From contig JAIVFJ010000407.1 of NCBI GenBank assembly GCA_025765615.1, forward strand, positions 1 through 46,050: DNA of 46,050 bases, read 5' to 3'. Each line of letters begins with the position of its first letter. The stretch's first letter is position 1. Below are positions 9,947 through 22,649 of the stretch, piece after piece. Origin of the DNA: Zopfochytrium polystomum (taxonomy: Eukaryota > Chytridiomycota > Chytridiomycetes > Chytridiales > Chytridiaceae). The notes under the pieces were generated by a model. The model was given only the letters and a program-made list of their open reading frames with translations, was not told where the DNA came from and did not search any database. The position numbers and the translations under genes were made by a program.

Positions 9947-10358
9947 TGTAAACAGTCTACTCTGAGTGAGTGAGTGGAAGGAGTGAATGAAGTGGAGATG
10001 TGTGTTTGTGGGTGGTCCTTCTCCCCAACTTGGAGAGAAAGGAGAGAAAAACTCTGTTTTGAATTGTTGATACATGGTGATATACACGCTGTATTAGTTG
10101 CTAGGCAAGCGTGACCAGCACAGGGTAAAAACCTCTCCTATATTATCTGCTTGAGCAGAGGAGGAGGAAAACTGTAGACACTGAGTTTCCGTTCCACTTA
10201 ATACTCGGAGTATTTGTCATCAGCGCAAGCCAGCGCCCAGGTTTGCATTGGTGGTGGCTTGCTCTCCCATGGGCATTGTGAGAACGATAACTGACAGTCA
10301 CAATAGGTTCGGGTCCGTCTTGTGCCTCTTGCTGCTAAGCAGTCAGTTCTGCCTAACA
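9947..10358 (-). repeat. Copia LTR, isolated copy (412 bp)
   Basis: On the minus strand it starts TGTTAGGCAG (10358) and ends TTTACA (9947), and is near-identical over its full length to 40376-40784, which is preceded by a polypurine tract and copia pol. Differences are scattered substitutions and small indels, an estimated 7% or so. No polypurine tract precedes it and the flanking 5-mers do not match (GGTGG / CTACA), so it is a solo or displaced LTR without a visible target duplication. Confidence 0.85.
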
Positions 10359-10848
10359 CTACAGTGTGCCAGTCCAACCATTGGATTTTGCTGCAGTTCC
10401 CCTCAGATGTTATAGGCTACAGCTAAATCAGATGCAGAGATCTCTTATGCAGACTTGGCTGCGCCATCACTTGGAAGCTGAAAGGCATGCGGAAATTAGA
10501 ATCCAACTGATGATTCTAGCCTTCCTTCCCTCGGCTTGTTCAGCAAGAGAATGCCATAAGAATGATCTTGACAGCACTGCAACCCAGCATTATTCGCTGA
10601 GCGGCTGGAATCAGCTAGCTGGATTATTAATTTTTACGTGTGGGTTGAGTCGCAATATCTTAAATGTCACTACCCTTTCTGCCTTGACCTTCGAAGCTCC
10701 TCAAGCTGTGTGGGTTTTCGCAGCCATGCAGCTGGGTTTTACGCCGGCGCCTTTCTTCTGATTGGCTGCTTATTACGCCAGGCTTGCGCCAACTCGAGCA
10801 GTCTGTCTGTCTCTCGGCCGCGCTTTCACCTCCATCTATGTCTCTCTG

Positions 10849-10880
<32 letters not shown>

Positions 10881-10987
10881 CTGTTCAATGCGGTTTCCTC
10901 GAGCCTGTCCGTGTCCCTCGCTCTGCATGAAAAGCTCTGTCGGAAGAAGGGTTGTTGCTGTGCAAAGAATGAGCGGGGGACCAAGCT

Positions 10988-11041
<54 letters not shown>

Positions 11042-11135
11042 GACTATTTGTCAGAGCGACAATCAATTATCAACTTTCGTCGTCCCTCCGCTGCCAGCCA
11101 GCCAGCGTATTCGCGCGTAGCACGTTGCAACAGTA
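10359..11135. other. Upstream region of the SQR gene with an inverted CT/GA pair
   Basis: No gene is recognised. A CT/TGTCTC tract at 10840-10881 is followed about 110 bp later by a pure GA tract at 10995-11038. The two are complementary, so a transcript crossing both could fold into a long hairpin. The SQR ATG lies about 100 bp downstream. Confidence 0.6.
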
Positions 11136-12859
11136 ATGACGACGACGACGATGATGATGAACCGGTTTCGAGTCTCTGCCGCCGCCGTCGCGCGATCGTC
11201 CTTCTCCTTCGGCTCTACGCTTCCGGCCGCGGCCGCCGCGACCCTCTCCCTCCCTTGCCGTGGCCGCGGCCTCTCTTCGACGGCCAGAGCTGCCGCCGCC
11301 AGCAGCAGCAGCAGCAGCAGCAGCAAGGTTCCGTCGCCACGCTACATGGCCACGGTCAACAACGTGGACAACATCGCCAACGCTCGCCCATCCAAAACCT
11401 ACACCGTGGTCGTCGTTGGCGGCGGATCGGCCGGCATCTCGGTCGCCGCTCAGCTGGCGCAGTACCCGCAGTTTAAGGGCGGCAAGAATCAGATCCTCGT
11501 CGTCGAGCCCAACGATTACCACTACTACCAGCCTCTGTGGACTTTTGTTGGTGCTGGCCTGAAGCCTTTTGAGGAGAGTAGGAAGCCTACCAAGGATATT
11601 ATTCCAGACAGGGTGAGTGTGTTGGTCGCTTGAAATCATTGCAGCCTGTGACGAGGCAGCGAGAGAGATGAGATAGATGGCAGAAGAGACAAGATTGTGG
11701 TGGGGAGCTGTGCGATTCGATAAAGCACTGAAGCTGATGTCGGCTAACCCTCTTGATCCATATCGACAGTCCGACTGGCTGCAAGACAGAGTGAAGGGAT
11801 TCTTTCCAGAGCGCAACATGATCCTCACGGAGAAGGGCGAGCACATCGCCTACGATTTCCTGGTGGTTGCCCCCGGAATTCAGGTCAACTGGAACGCGAT
11901 CGAGGGGCTGTCGAGCGCTCTTGGCAAAGACGGAGTGTGCTCAAACTACCACGAAGAGCACGTCAAAAGTACTGCCAAGTTCGTCAGCGAATTCAAGGGT
12001 GGCAACGCGATCTTCACACAGCCCGCAACACCCATCAAGTGCGCTGGTGCTCCCCAAAAGATCATGTACTGCGCTGAGGAGGCGTTCCGCGAACGGGGCA
12101 TCCGGGAAAAATCCTCTGTCAGCCTTTACTCTGGTATGGGTAAGATCTTTGCCGTCGACAAGTACGCCGAGGTTCTGAAGAAGATCTGCGCCGAGCGCGA
12201 TATCAAGTACAACCTCCAACACAACCTCGTCGCTGTTCGTCCAGAAAGCAAGGAAGCTGTGTTCAGTGTGCCGAATGGGGAGAAGGTTTCGGTCAAGTAT
12301 GACCTTCTCCACGTGTCGCCTCCCATGATGGCGCCAACTTTCTTGAAGAACTCGCCTGAAGGATTCACCAACGCGGACGGCTGGGTCAACGTCGACAAGG
12401 TCACAACCCGCCACGTCAAGTTCCCGAATGTATTTTCTCTGGGCGACGCCTCGTCGATGCCCACGTCAAAGACAGCGGCTGCAGCGGCGCGTCAGTCTGG
12501 TGTTACGGTGTGGAACCTTGTCGCTGCAATTGACAAGCGGGAGGGCGGTGCTGAGTACGACGGCTACACGAGCTGCCCGCTTGTGACGGGCAAGGGCAAA
12601 CTGATTTTGGCCGAGTTCGACTACTCCCTGAACCCCCAGGAGACGTTCTTCTTCAATCAGGCACAGGAGCTCAGGTCCATGTATTACTTGACCGCGGACG
12701 CGATCCCAGCAATGTAAGAACGCTTTCTTTTCGTATTCGTATCATGATTTGCTAAACCAAATCTTTTTATCGCGCAGCTACTGGAATGGCATGCTCAAAG
12801 GACGGTGGACCGGTCCTGGCACGTACCGGCGCCTGCTCAACCCGTTCGGAAGCAACTGA
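11136..12859 (+). CDS. SQOR: Sulfide:quinone oxidoreductase, mitochondrial (500 aa, 3 exons)
   Basis: Exons are 11136-11612, 11770-12713 and 12778-12859 (stop TGA), with introns GTGAGT...CAG and GTAAGA...CAG. The enzyme oxidises sulfide to a persulfide on a cysteine pair and passes electrons through FAD to quinone in the inner mitochondrial membrane. The first 60-70 residues are Arg/Ser/Ala rich with almost no acids, a mitochondrial targeting type. The FAD-binding GGGSAG lies at residues 95-100 after a VVVV strand. PIKCAGAPQKI (Cys about 250) and GYTSCPLVTG (Cys about 428) carry the two redox cysteines of the eukaryotic SQOR type. FSLGDAS is the second FAD contact and the C-terminus has YWNGMLKGRW. 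Length is close to the animal and fungal enzymes, plus a long leader. It is convergent with CC2D2A. Confidence 0.95.
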
Positions 12860-13525
12860 TCTGATTTATCGTCTCGCTGCCCTTATTGTTTTATCAATTT
12901 ATCAAGGCGCATTTTTTCCCCGTTATGTCCCGCACCTTTTTTTTTTTCTTTTTTTTCTTTCTTTTTTTTCCCCGTCATCTTGCCGAGGCTTGCTCTCGAT
13001 ATATGTTCTCTCTTTAGCACTTCTATTTGTCGCTTGTTCACGGCTCTCTCTCTGGGGTCATGCGCGTTCCGTGCGCCCGGCGTTTTCCTTTTCGCCCCGT
13101 CTCACTCTTCGCGCGTTGTTCAGTTTTGCTGATGATACACGGGGACGGCGGCGGAAAGCGGGACGGACGACGGACCCATCGGAACCATAAGTAAATTGAA
13201 AAATAAATTCGAGAGCCAAACGCGGGATTAGCCTGAAACCCGGAACGCGCTTGCCACCCCACAGGCGATCCCCGTGGCCTTCCTAACTCGAAATATTCCT
13301 TTCACATCATGAAGTGCGACCAAAAAAAAAAAGCAATTCACACGCCGTCGCACTCATTCACTCATACACGGCCATGCGGATGCAGGCGCTTCCATCTCAT
13401 TACAATAAACAACCACAAATAACAACACCTCACCCATTTCCACTCCAGCCTGGAGAGTCTACTTTCTACTTACAGCTCGCTGACTAATCCTCCAAAATTT
13501 TCAACCCTTCTCGCTCCTCAATCCC
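12860..13525. other. Intergenic region between convergent SQR and CC2D2A 3' ends
   Basis: T-rich stretches at 12936-12971 and AATAAA-like motifs (AAATAAATTC near 13200, CAATAAACAA near 13404) fit 3' UTRs and poly(A) sites of the two convergent genes. No additional gene is seen. Confidence 0.5.
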
Positions 13526-16500
13526 TCACAGGCCTCCCTTGCCGCGCGTCAAGCTGGCCACGTAGACCCACACGCTCACGAACCCGCCCGGGTATCCACC
13601 GCACCACACAGCGAGGGCAAACTCGACGGACGGGTCAGCGTTTGCGTGCACGTCTGTCGCGTGGACCATTTCGACGACAGCATCGACGTCGGTGTAGGTT
13701 GCGTGGAGCGGGAAGCCGCAGAGGCGGTACGTGCCCTTGAGCTGGGCGAGCGCGGCCTTGTAGGCCTGGTGGTGGTCGCGCAGCAGGACGGACGTGGGCG
13801 AGACGGGCGAGCCGACGGACGAGGTGGCGGCGGCGGCGGCGGCGGCGGTCGCGGCGGTCGGGATCGTGTGGAGCGAGAGGTGGTCGGCTTCGAGGCGCGA
13901 GACGAGCGGCTTGAGACACTTGCTTGCGAGCCTAATTTTTTTTTTTTTTTTTTTTTTTTTGGTTCGGTCAGTTTATATAGGATCGAACCACCCTATCGCC
14001 ATCGCCCACCTGTTCCACCGAGTCAGCCGGTGGCCTCGCCACGATTCAATCTTCGCGACTAGAGTCTTCTCAATCGAGCCCTCGAGCTCCTTGCAGCGGC
14101 GCGCCGACACGTCGCGGTACGTGAGCAGGTCGCACTGCACGCTCGTGTAGTCGAAGCGCGGAAAGCGCGACGAAAAGAACGGCCGCCAGCACGCCGCGTC
14201 GTGGATGTTCCACGACACGCGCGCGGGATCGTCGTGCCGCTGCACGTTGGCCCAGATCTGGTTGTTACAATATTTTAAATTTTTTTTGGGTTGGTGTGCG
14301 AGGGAGCGAGAGGGTTAACGGTCATGAGAATAGAAAGAGCTGAAAGAAACTAAAAGCACAAGAACACCGATTCTCACATTCTCCTCGTTGAATACGCAGC
14401 CGACGACCTTGAGAGGCAGGTGAGGGTCCCTCGCGCGGTACGACTCGCCCGTCACCGCGTTCATCAGGGTCACCTGGACCTCGCCGTACCCAACCTTGTT
14501 CCGCACCAGCACGTAAGCCGTGCGACCCTCGGGGATTCCCCACCCGAGCACCACGTACGCATCCACGCCACTGCCGCCAACTCCAGCCCCCGCCGCTCCA
14601 CTCGTCGGCGTCCCACTGCTTCCGCCCGGGCCACCGCCAGCGAACGCCGGTCTGGCCGCCTTCAGGTAGTTGCACAGCAGGATCGCGTGCTCGGTCGAGT
14701 CGCCCGCGCCGAGCTCGAGGACTTGCTCGGACGTGGCCCAGAGCGAGACGTCCGCAGCAAAAGCGGTGCGGTCTGCCAGGAAGGGAATGGAGGAGACGTA
14801 GCGTTGGAGTTGGCGAGGTGTCGTTAGGTGTTGCGGCGGCTGCTGGGGTCGGATGTAGCGACATATAAATGTCGTGTGACCCGTCAGGTCAAGCGTGGTG
14901 GCAAGGACGGGTCGATGGGGGTGGCGCGCTGTCAGAGCGTGCGTCCATTTGGAGGCGTAGCGTAGGAAGCGCTCGGTCTCATCGGAAATGAACTAGTTGG
15001 CGCCAGGGGAGAAAATGTCGGTCAGAAAGGAACAACAGGTCTTGCTCATGCTGCGTCTTGTCCCTTCTCCGCTCTTCCTGCTTCGTCGCTAGGCTGAGTC
15101 GGCAATGGCAACCCTCACCTTCAGATGTAGTGGCGCTGGCTGCACGAGGGGTGGCTCAAGCGTGATGAACAGATTCAGGAGCGACTCTCCCGCTGGGTCG
15201 ATGCCTATAAGTATCGAATTTTCGAGAGGCCCCGCAGTTGGGTTCTTTTCGTACCCCAAGAGCACTGGAGGTATCATGACATGAAAGGAGCCTTCAATCT
15301 GAGGAAGAAGGGATGAGGCGTGGGCGAGAGAGGAATTTCGCCGATATGAGAAGTGATTCAGGAATAAAAGCTCAACCTTCGCTATTGTTCACAAGCATAA
15401 AACTTACTCGAGTTTGCTCATACAGGGAAGTAAATGGAATCGAAAATCCACCGAGCCAGTTCCGTTCCCGTCGTTGATGAATTTCAATGTCGCGCTCCCG
15501 TTCGTCCTCCACGAGATCGACAAGGTATTCGTCAAACACGTTGAAGAATATCTGCTCCATGCCGACCGTACTGTCTAGGAGATTTTCCGGCCGAAAGTCG
15601 TCTCCGGGTGGGCGCAAGGGCAGGGTTAGGGACTCATTCCATGTGGGGTTGGGGCCGTCAGTTATCGATGTACGAACTTTTCGCCGTTGGAAGCTGACTT
15701 CAACATAGCATCGTACTGACGGCTGGTTATCGGTTTCGTGTTAAAAGCGAAGCACAGCAATTACCAGCGATCGCAGCGGATGCGGATCCGAAGCACCGCA
15801 AGCTCACCTCAACTTCGCCAGTCAGATTTCTTGGTGTCAACACGTCCTCTATCTTCGAGTCCTTGCTCCTTACGGGGATGTTGAACCCCTTCTGGACCTG
15901 CACCACAATGTTGCAGCCATCGTCCGGCTGCGACGTTACCCTCGAAAGCCGAGATGTCCGGTTCGGCTTGAGCGGTCGACGCGTTTGAAAGAGGGTGAAA
16001 AGGATGTTTTGCTGCGGCTGCGCTTCTGCGAGGCGCTCCTCGCGAACAAAGTCTTCGACGCGGGGAGGTCGGTGCTGTCGGGCGCTTTGAATTAGCTGGT
16101 GCATTCGGACTCGCTTCAGGAAGCTTGTCGCAACCAGCGAGGTGTCAGTCTTTGGATTCGGCATAGCAGATCTTGAGGCGGGGGACCAAATCGACATGGC
16201 AACGGCCTGCAGAGTTCCAAGAGGAATCAGGTGTTACGAAAGTCATTGTTTCCTGGAGGGAGAATTCCTACATCATCCTTTACGGGGTCAGCGACCTTGT
16301 CGTAGAGAGCCGCGTGGATCTCTGAATCGACGAGTGGGACGGGCCCATGCACAACGACCTCGTTGCGAGCGCGCTTCTTAAGAAGCTCGATGCGCTTGGA
16401 GGTATCCGAAATATCAGTCTGAATTAAATTGGGTGTAAGAAGACCAACAAGAATCACCACTCATGAGAAGAACCCAAGACATCATCAAACACTTACCCCG

Positions 16501-19500
16501 ACTCCAACGGCGACCTCCAGGAGCTTTTTAGGCATGTTGACGCGAAAGAACTTTCTCTGCGACCACCGTTCGTAAAACTGGACCCCGTTGCCCCCATCCG
16601 TACCCATTCTCATAAGTTCCTTGATTCGGAGGAGCTCCGCGTTTCGAGGATCTTTCGCGTCGATTTGAATGTCTGCCACCCACTCCATCAATTTGCGGAG
16701 GTTGAGGACACCGGGTGCACTCGTTGTTGCCAACGGATCAATCTTTTCGATTCGGTTGAGAGGCGGGCAAACACTAGCAACATCAGGCGAAAAAGCAAGG
16801 GTGAGTTTTTTTGCATACGTGTCCCACGAACGAAGGTGCAGCCGGTGTTCAGTGTTTCAAACGAGCCACTTAACTGTCGCAAAGGCGGACCGAGACTTCT
16901 TCCTTCTTCGTCCACGCCCCATGCAACGTTGATTTTGAGGTGGCCGGAAACCCAGCTTCCGGTCAGAGCCTCGTCCGTTGTTGTGGTGCCCAGGACGCTT
17001 GGCGATTTTCGGAAAGGCCTACCGACAAAAGAAATGTTCGAGAACGGTCTGTCTTGGTTTCTCGTAGTTTCTGTGGGCTCTGGGAGGGCCACAAAGACCT
17101 CGCCTAGGAAGTCTTCGCCGAGAACACCCTTCAGTGCGTTAAATGCTTTGAAATTGTTGGGGCAGGTTGAGCCAAATATGGGCTCTCTCCCCATCTCATC
17201 CCACTTACTGTTTCATATACATTGATTCGAATGCTTTCTGGGATTTCGGTGACCTTGACGGCGAAGACCGTAGCCTCTTCGGCTCTTCCCCTTGTGGCCT
17301 CGTCAACATTAATAGAGTAGTCTTCCCCCAAATTCTGGACTCCCTTCACCGAGACAGAGAATCGCTCCGGATCGATCGGTCGCGGGACAGTGCGAGTGAC
17401 CTCTTTATCGTTGTAATAAATTCTCAAGAAGACGCTTGTGGCGTCAACTTGAAGTCGGCGTCGGTGCTCGTCCTTAAAGAGAAGTAGTCGCGTCAGAAGG
17501 CTGAGAACAAACTGAAGATGTCGACACTACCTTTGAGCACTTAATCATTTCAGTGACAGGCTCACTGAACGAGTAGCTGATTGCAAGAATGGGCGCCCCA
17601 ATCCGTTTACGTGATGACTCGAGCCTCTGCACAGTACCATAAGAAAACAACCAGAACGAAAGACAAACTCAGCAACACGCATACTCTTGCGATTTCTCTC
17701 GCCGCTGCCTCTGCGTTGAAAGACCGAAATTCCGGGGGGTCTGGTAAACTGTCGGTGGACCCGAGCTCTCTGCTCAGTTTCTTGAGCGCGCGCGGCGTAA
17801 GCATGTCCCGAACCCGGGCTTCTCCTGCCGATTTTCGCCTGGGAGACCGCGCTCGCAGGAGCCGTTTGCGGCGAAGCTCTGTCCGCTCGGACAGTAAAGC
17901 TGCTTCGGCGGTCGTCACGGACCCGTCGTCCGTGTCGACCGCGGTCGTGGTCGCGTCGACGGCGCCGGCGTCCTCCGAACCTCGGGTCCCGCGGGTGCTG
18001 CGGGACCGCCGCCGCCGCGGAGCCGAGCCTGCGCGCTGGTACGACACGTCCGAGTCGCCGCCATCGCCGCCGCCTTGGCTTTCTCCTGGATCGGCTGAGG
18101 GCGAAGAGGCTGATAGGGGACGGGGGAGGAGCTCCTCACCGACGCGCGGGCCTGCCATCCTTTCGACCGAAAGGCGGCGCCACTCCTGCGGGCTGGCTCC
18201 GGCGGCCGACTCCCACTGCCTGCGGCGCCCACGCTCGGCCGAGGCAGAGAGCGGCGACAGGGATGCAGCAATTGGGCTTCTGCTGCTGGCGGAGGCGGCT
18301 GCGGCACGGAGCGGGCTCGCCGGCCCCTCGCGGCTGCGAGAAAGTGATCGCGGTGATCCAGGATATGGTGGTGGAGGGCTTGAGACGATTGCTGAGTCCG
18401 CCAGAGCTAGTTGCTGGCCAGCGAACGACTGAGATGGCTTTCGAGACGATGGTCGTGATCGAATCGGGGGTGTATTGCCCTCCGCAGGGATGGAAGGTTT
18501 TGTCACCGACGGTCTCGTAGCGACTGGCGGTTCAGGAATGGAAATGTTGAGCCCCTCCGCGGCGGCCCTTCGAGGAGACTTGGAGCGCTCTCGTAGCCGT
18601 GACCAAATAGAGGGGGAGGCAGGAGGCTTTTCTGCTGTTGTTGCTTTCGTCGATTTAGTTTTGACTGTGAGATCAGGCTGTACGTTATTGTTGTTAGCAT
18701 CGTTTGATAGTGCGTTTTCCAACCTTTTTGCGCTTTTCACGCAGCTCCTCCTCCCGTTTTGCGCGCTTGATTGCCTCTTTCTCCACTTCTGCCTCCACGC
18801 GTAAGGCTTCTTCGGAAGCACTCTTCAACCACAAGCTTCCTTTTCCATCTTCATCTTCTGCCTTCTTGGATGGGGAAGAAGTGGTCTGCTTTCGTCCTGC
18901 GCCCCCGTCGGCACCTTTCGCGGCCACTGCTGCGGAGTTTGCCTCGTTTCTTTGCGCCTCTCGAGCCTCCTTCCACTTTGCGACAGTTTCTTTATACCGT
19001 CGGTGCTCGATTTCCATTTCAAATTCGTGCAGCTCTTCTAGCTCCAAAAGCTCATCACGAAGGTCTCTGTCGAATTCCAGCCGTTCCTCTTCGGCACTTA
19101 GATGGGAAGGGAATGGACGCACGAGCACTTTCAGTGGAGAAGAGGTGCAACCGCTTGTTCTTCGAAGCTGTTTGATTTTGTTCCAAGCCTCGAGGATTTT
19201 AAATTCCAGAAGCAGGGTAGCCTGCGACTCGGCATCCTGGGTCGCATAAATAGCAAGGTAAGAATGGGGTGTGTTGTGAGAAAAGCGAATTTGGAATGAG
19301 ACAGTGACAAACCCGTTGAAGCCGCGTCGCCCGGATCTCGTTCATATAGCTGAGTCGCTTCTCTTCGTGTTCGTCACGCGCCTTCTCCCTCCAGGCTGCT
19401 TCTCGGGCTGCTGCTGTTTGCTGAAAGTATCCCGAAACTGGGCTGCCATCAGAATTTTTGGGCCTCCCGTCCCGGTTTGCCGCTGCTGCAGTCAACGCAG

Positions 19501-22350
19501 CCAACAACCTAGAAGATCGCTTCAAATATTCGTCGTATGATGCTTTCAGTGCCTAATTTTGCGGGAGTACACACAAGACGAATGGTGATTCGACGACCGA
19601 ATAGTGTTTAATTAGCTCGTTGGAAGGTAAGTAGTGGGAGTAGGAGATGGGACCCGAAGGAATTCTTCACCGTCAGCTTTTTTGTCAGAAACCCAGTAAC
19701 GTCCGCGGATCTCCTAGCCCTCAGCGCCGAAATCCATCGCTCGACTTCGCGCGCAAGCTTGATCTCCTCGCACAACAGTGGGTGCTCTTCTACGTCCAGA
19801 CCGGCGAGACAAAATACCAGCGTGTACTCCCCGCGTCCGTCGCCCAAGCCGTCCCGGGCGCCAGCACCACCCGGGATCTCCCGGAAACGTGTGGCGACGG
19901 TAGCCTTTCTGCGCACCACGGCGCCGTCGACGCGACCGCCCCAAAGGCGGCCCCCATCATCGCCTCCGGCGGCGTCATCTTCGGTTCCCGCGACGAGACC
20001 AACGACGCTGTCGCGGACCATCCAGCGGTCGACGACCGAGTCTCTGAGCGAGGCGGTGCTGGACCGCGGGGAGACTAGGGAAGAGCGCGAGGGAAAGGCG
20101 AGGTCGGAGCCAGAGTTTTGAGCCTGTCCGACGAGGGCTGCAGGAATCGGGACCGGGGGCGGGGCGTTTGGGCGGTAAGAGCGGTAGCGGAGTGGATTAG
20201 GTAGAAGGGCGAGGTGCTGAGAAGGGCCGAACCACGACTCGCCGCTACAAATAAAGTTTGATTAAGCGCGTAGTCAGCATGCAGGATCTCTCCCGTCCCA
20301 AAGAATATCAAATAGTGCTATATTCCGATAGACTCAACTGATTGGGCTCTGAGGCTCGAAGCCTTTTTTCGACCTTGCGTAGATTTTTGGGATTCACCTT
20401 TGGCGGGTCTCCGACGTACAGACCGTCTTCTTCCGGTGAATGAGCGCTCTATTTTAAGCCTGTGAAAATGCATCGACACGACCTTGTTTGCTCTTACTTG
20501 CAGAAGCGCCAGTAGGCTGTCAGTTTGGGGCAATACGTACGAGGTCGGCGAAAAAAGGTTTGCAGTAGCCTACAAACAAGGTCGATCCTGTGAGAAAAGT
20601 ACTTTGGGGTGATTAAAACGTTGGTGATGAAACTAACCGCTTCCAAGATTTGCTTGTACACCGGTTCCCATTTTCCAAGCCCAACATACGAGCTCAGAAG
20701 GTCTCGTTCGGCTTCTCTTGCAACGGTCTCGAAATCTTCACCAGAACCAGTTCAGCAACTCAGTTCACAAAAGTCATGCACACCACCTTCGTCCATGGTA
20801 TCATCGCTACGATCATTGCTGCTGCTGCTATTGTCTCGCTCCCCCTTAATTTCCCTCGATCTTCTTCGTTTTCGCCTTGATTTTCTGCTTTTCCGGCGCT
20901 TTCGCTCGTCTTTTTCTCCGCGCGAACGCTTTCCACCGGCAGCCCCATCTTGCTCATCGTCGCTCGCTCTGTCGGTCGGTCCCCTGCGCGACTTTCGTTC
21001 CTCACCACTTTCGACCGTATTTTCCGCGTCTCTAGACTTGCGTCTACGCGTGCTGGACCGCCGCCTCGATTTCGAACGGCGGCGCTCGAGCTCCGAATCG
21101 ATCGACGCGATGCTTGCGCGAACATCGGCGGACGAGTCCTAATGGAACGATACAAAAAAAAAAAAAATTCAACTCGCGCTGCAAAAGCATTTCGCCCCAA
21201 AAGCCCCGTCAAACCTTTCGCCTGCGCCGCTGGTAAGTTCCCGCGAGGAGGCTTCCCGCCGATGCCGATACCGCCCGTGCGAGGGAGTCGGTGGACGCCG
21301 GGATGTCGCCGGCAGAGCGATCTGGCCGGCGAGCGGACAGGCTCTGCCGCTCCTGGTCGGCACTGTCGGAGTGAGCACCGCCGCCGCCGCCGTCGCTGCC
21401 GCCGTTGCCGTTGTTGGGCGCGGAGGCTCTTCGAGGTGGCGAAGCAGAGCGCTGGCGGGCTTCGGCTGGGTCTGCAGATCGCCTTGACGCGGAGGATCGA
21501 CGGCGAGATAATGGCAGTTGCCGGCTGTCAGGAAGGTCGAGTGTCTGCCGGAGGGAGAGTTTGAACAGGCGAAAAAGGCGTTTGCACAGGCGTAATCGTG
21601 GCGAAGGTTTTTGTGAACACCCGCAAACCAAAGTAACAACTAGTGCGCTTTCCCTTCCAACTCACCTCTGCAGTAGTTGCCTTTCCGCCTCTATCCGAGC
21701 TTCGCCCCTGTCCACCGACAACGACGGCCGCTGCGGGCGACCGCCGCTCCAGGCCCAGCAGGTCCGCTGCGCCATCGTCGATCAGTGTTTCGAGTTGGCG
21801 GCGTTCGCGAACTCGGAGACGAGCTCTGTCCAGAGGCGTCATCGCCTCGAGGCTGCTGCCATAACCCCCATGGTTTGCGTTTGACGTAATCATTGTGCGA
21901 CAAGTAGAGCGGATTAGCGCGCAGTTGCTGCTCACAGCCAAATCCTCACCTCTCTTGGCCGCCACGCACTCTCGTGTCCCGAGGCGTCAAAGGGAGGGGC
22001 GGTCGCGACGACGAACGTTGGCGCGCGATGCTGCGTTCGGCACGATCGCCGCCGATGCTGCTGCTGCTGCGGCGGCCAGTGCGACGGTCAGTGCTGCCGC
22101 TATCGTTGTCATCGCGATCACTGCGGCCGTCTCGGCCGTACCTGCCGTTGCGGCTCTCGTCGGGTAGTGGGTTGCTGACTCGGCTGGTGGTGCTGCCCGA
22201 TCTGCGCCGCCGCCTCGGTCGCTTTGGTTGGCTCGACGGTTGGGGCGGAGGCGGCGACGGTGGCCGCGAGGACGGCGGTGATGACGAGGGCGAGGACGAC
22301 GACGGCGACGACGACGACGGCGGCCTGAACGGCTGTGGCCTGCCGGACAT
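13526..22350 (-). CDS. CC2D2A: CC2D2A, coiled-coil and C2 domain protein of the ciliary transition zone
   Basis: A large multi-exon gene with start at 22350 (MSGRPQPF) and stop TGA 13528-13526. CC2D2A is a scaffold of the MKS/B9 module at the transition zone, where it gates entry to the cilium. Visible parts in order: a disordered Ser/Arg-rich N-terminus (22350-20780); a segment with VEEHPLLCEEIKLAREVERW (19830-19740), matching the HPLFSREH region; coiled coil (19128-18720); a basic/Ser linker (18700-17800); a C2-like block with IYYNDKEVTRTVPRPI (17420) and ESIRINVYETVSG (17225); C2 segments with RNWLGGFSIPFTSLYEQTR (15450-15410) and IPPVLLGYEKN (15280); the transglutaminase-like module with TEHAILLCNYL and GIPEGRTAYVLV (14700-14500); then IEKTLVAKIESWRGHRLTRW (14080-14020) and a C-terminus ending VEFALAVW...VSVWVYVASLTR. 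About 20 introns of 50-130 bp are inferred; individual joins were not all resolved. Oddity: a Gly/Ser-rich insertion within the transglutaminase-like module (14660-14580). Confidence 0.92.
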
Positions 22351-22649
22351 TGAATCGAATGGTCAATCAGTTGGCTGCTGCGCGCGTGTGGCCAGGTGTG
22401 TGGAATGTGCTACAAGCAAGTCGAAATTGTCTGCTTGCTTTTTTCCAACGCGGCCAGCCACCGACCGAGCCAGCCACCCAGCCACGCCACCGTTCACTGT
22501 CTGTCTCTGTTCCGACTCTCTCTCTGTCTCACTCTCTGTCTCTGTCTCTCTCCCGCCGCGCACGTGGACACAAAACCTCGGCTAAAAAAGAAAAAAAAAA
22601 AATAATAATAAAACAACAGCCCATTGGAACACAGGTTCACCACACACAC
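22351..22649. promoter_or_regulatory. Shared promoter region between divergent CC2D2A and GST-kappa-like genes
   Basis: The two start codons are about 300 bp apart and point away from each other. The interval has a TCTC-rich tract (22500-22552) and an A-rich stretch (22585-22613). No TATA box is evident. A bidirectional promoter is inferred from geometry only. Confidence 0.45.

Noticed and set aside
9947..10358. Solo LTR from a clean LTR-LTR recombination
   Set aside because: The flanking five bases differ (GGTGG and CTACA), so no target duplication supports a clean solo LTR; reported only as an isolated LTR copy.
20609..21564. Plus-strand Ser/Arg-rich frames of 177 and 204 codons
   Set aside because: They are shadows of the disordered N-terminal exons of CC2D2A on the minus strand.
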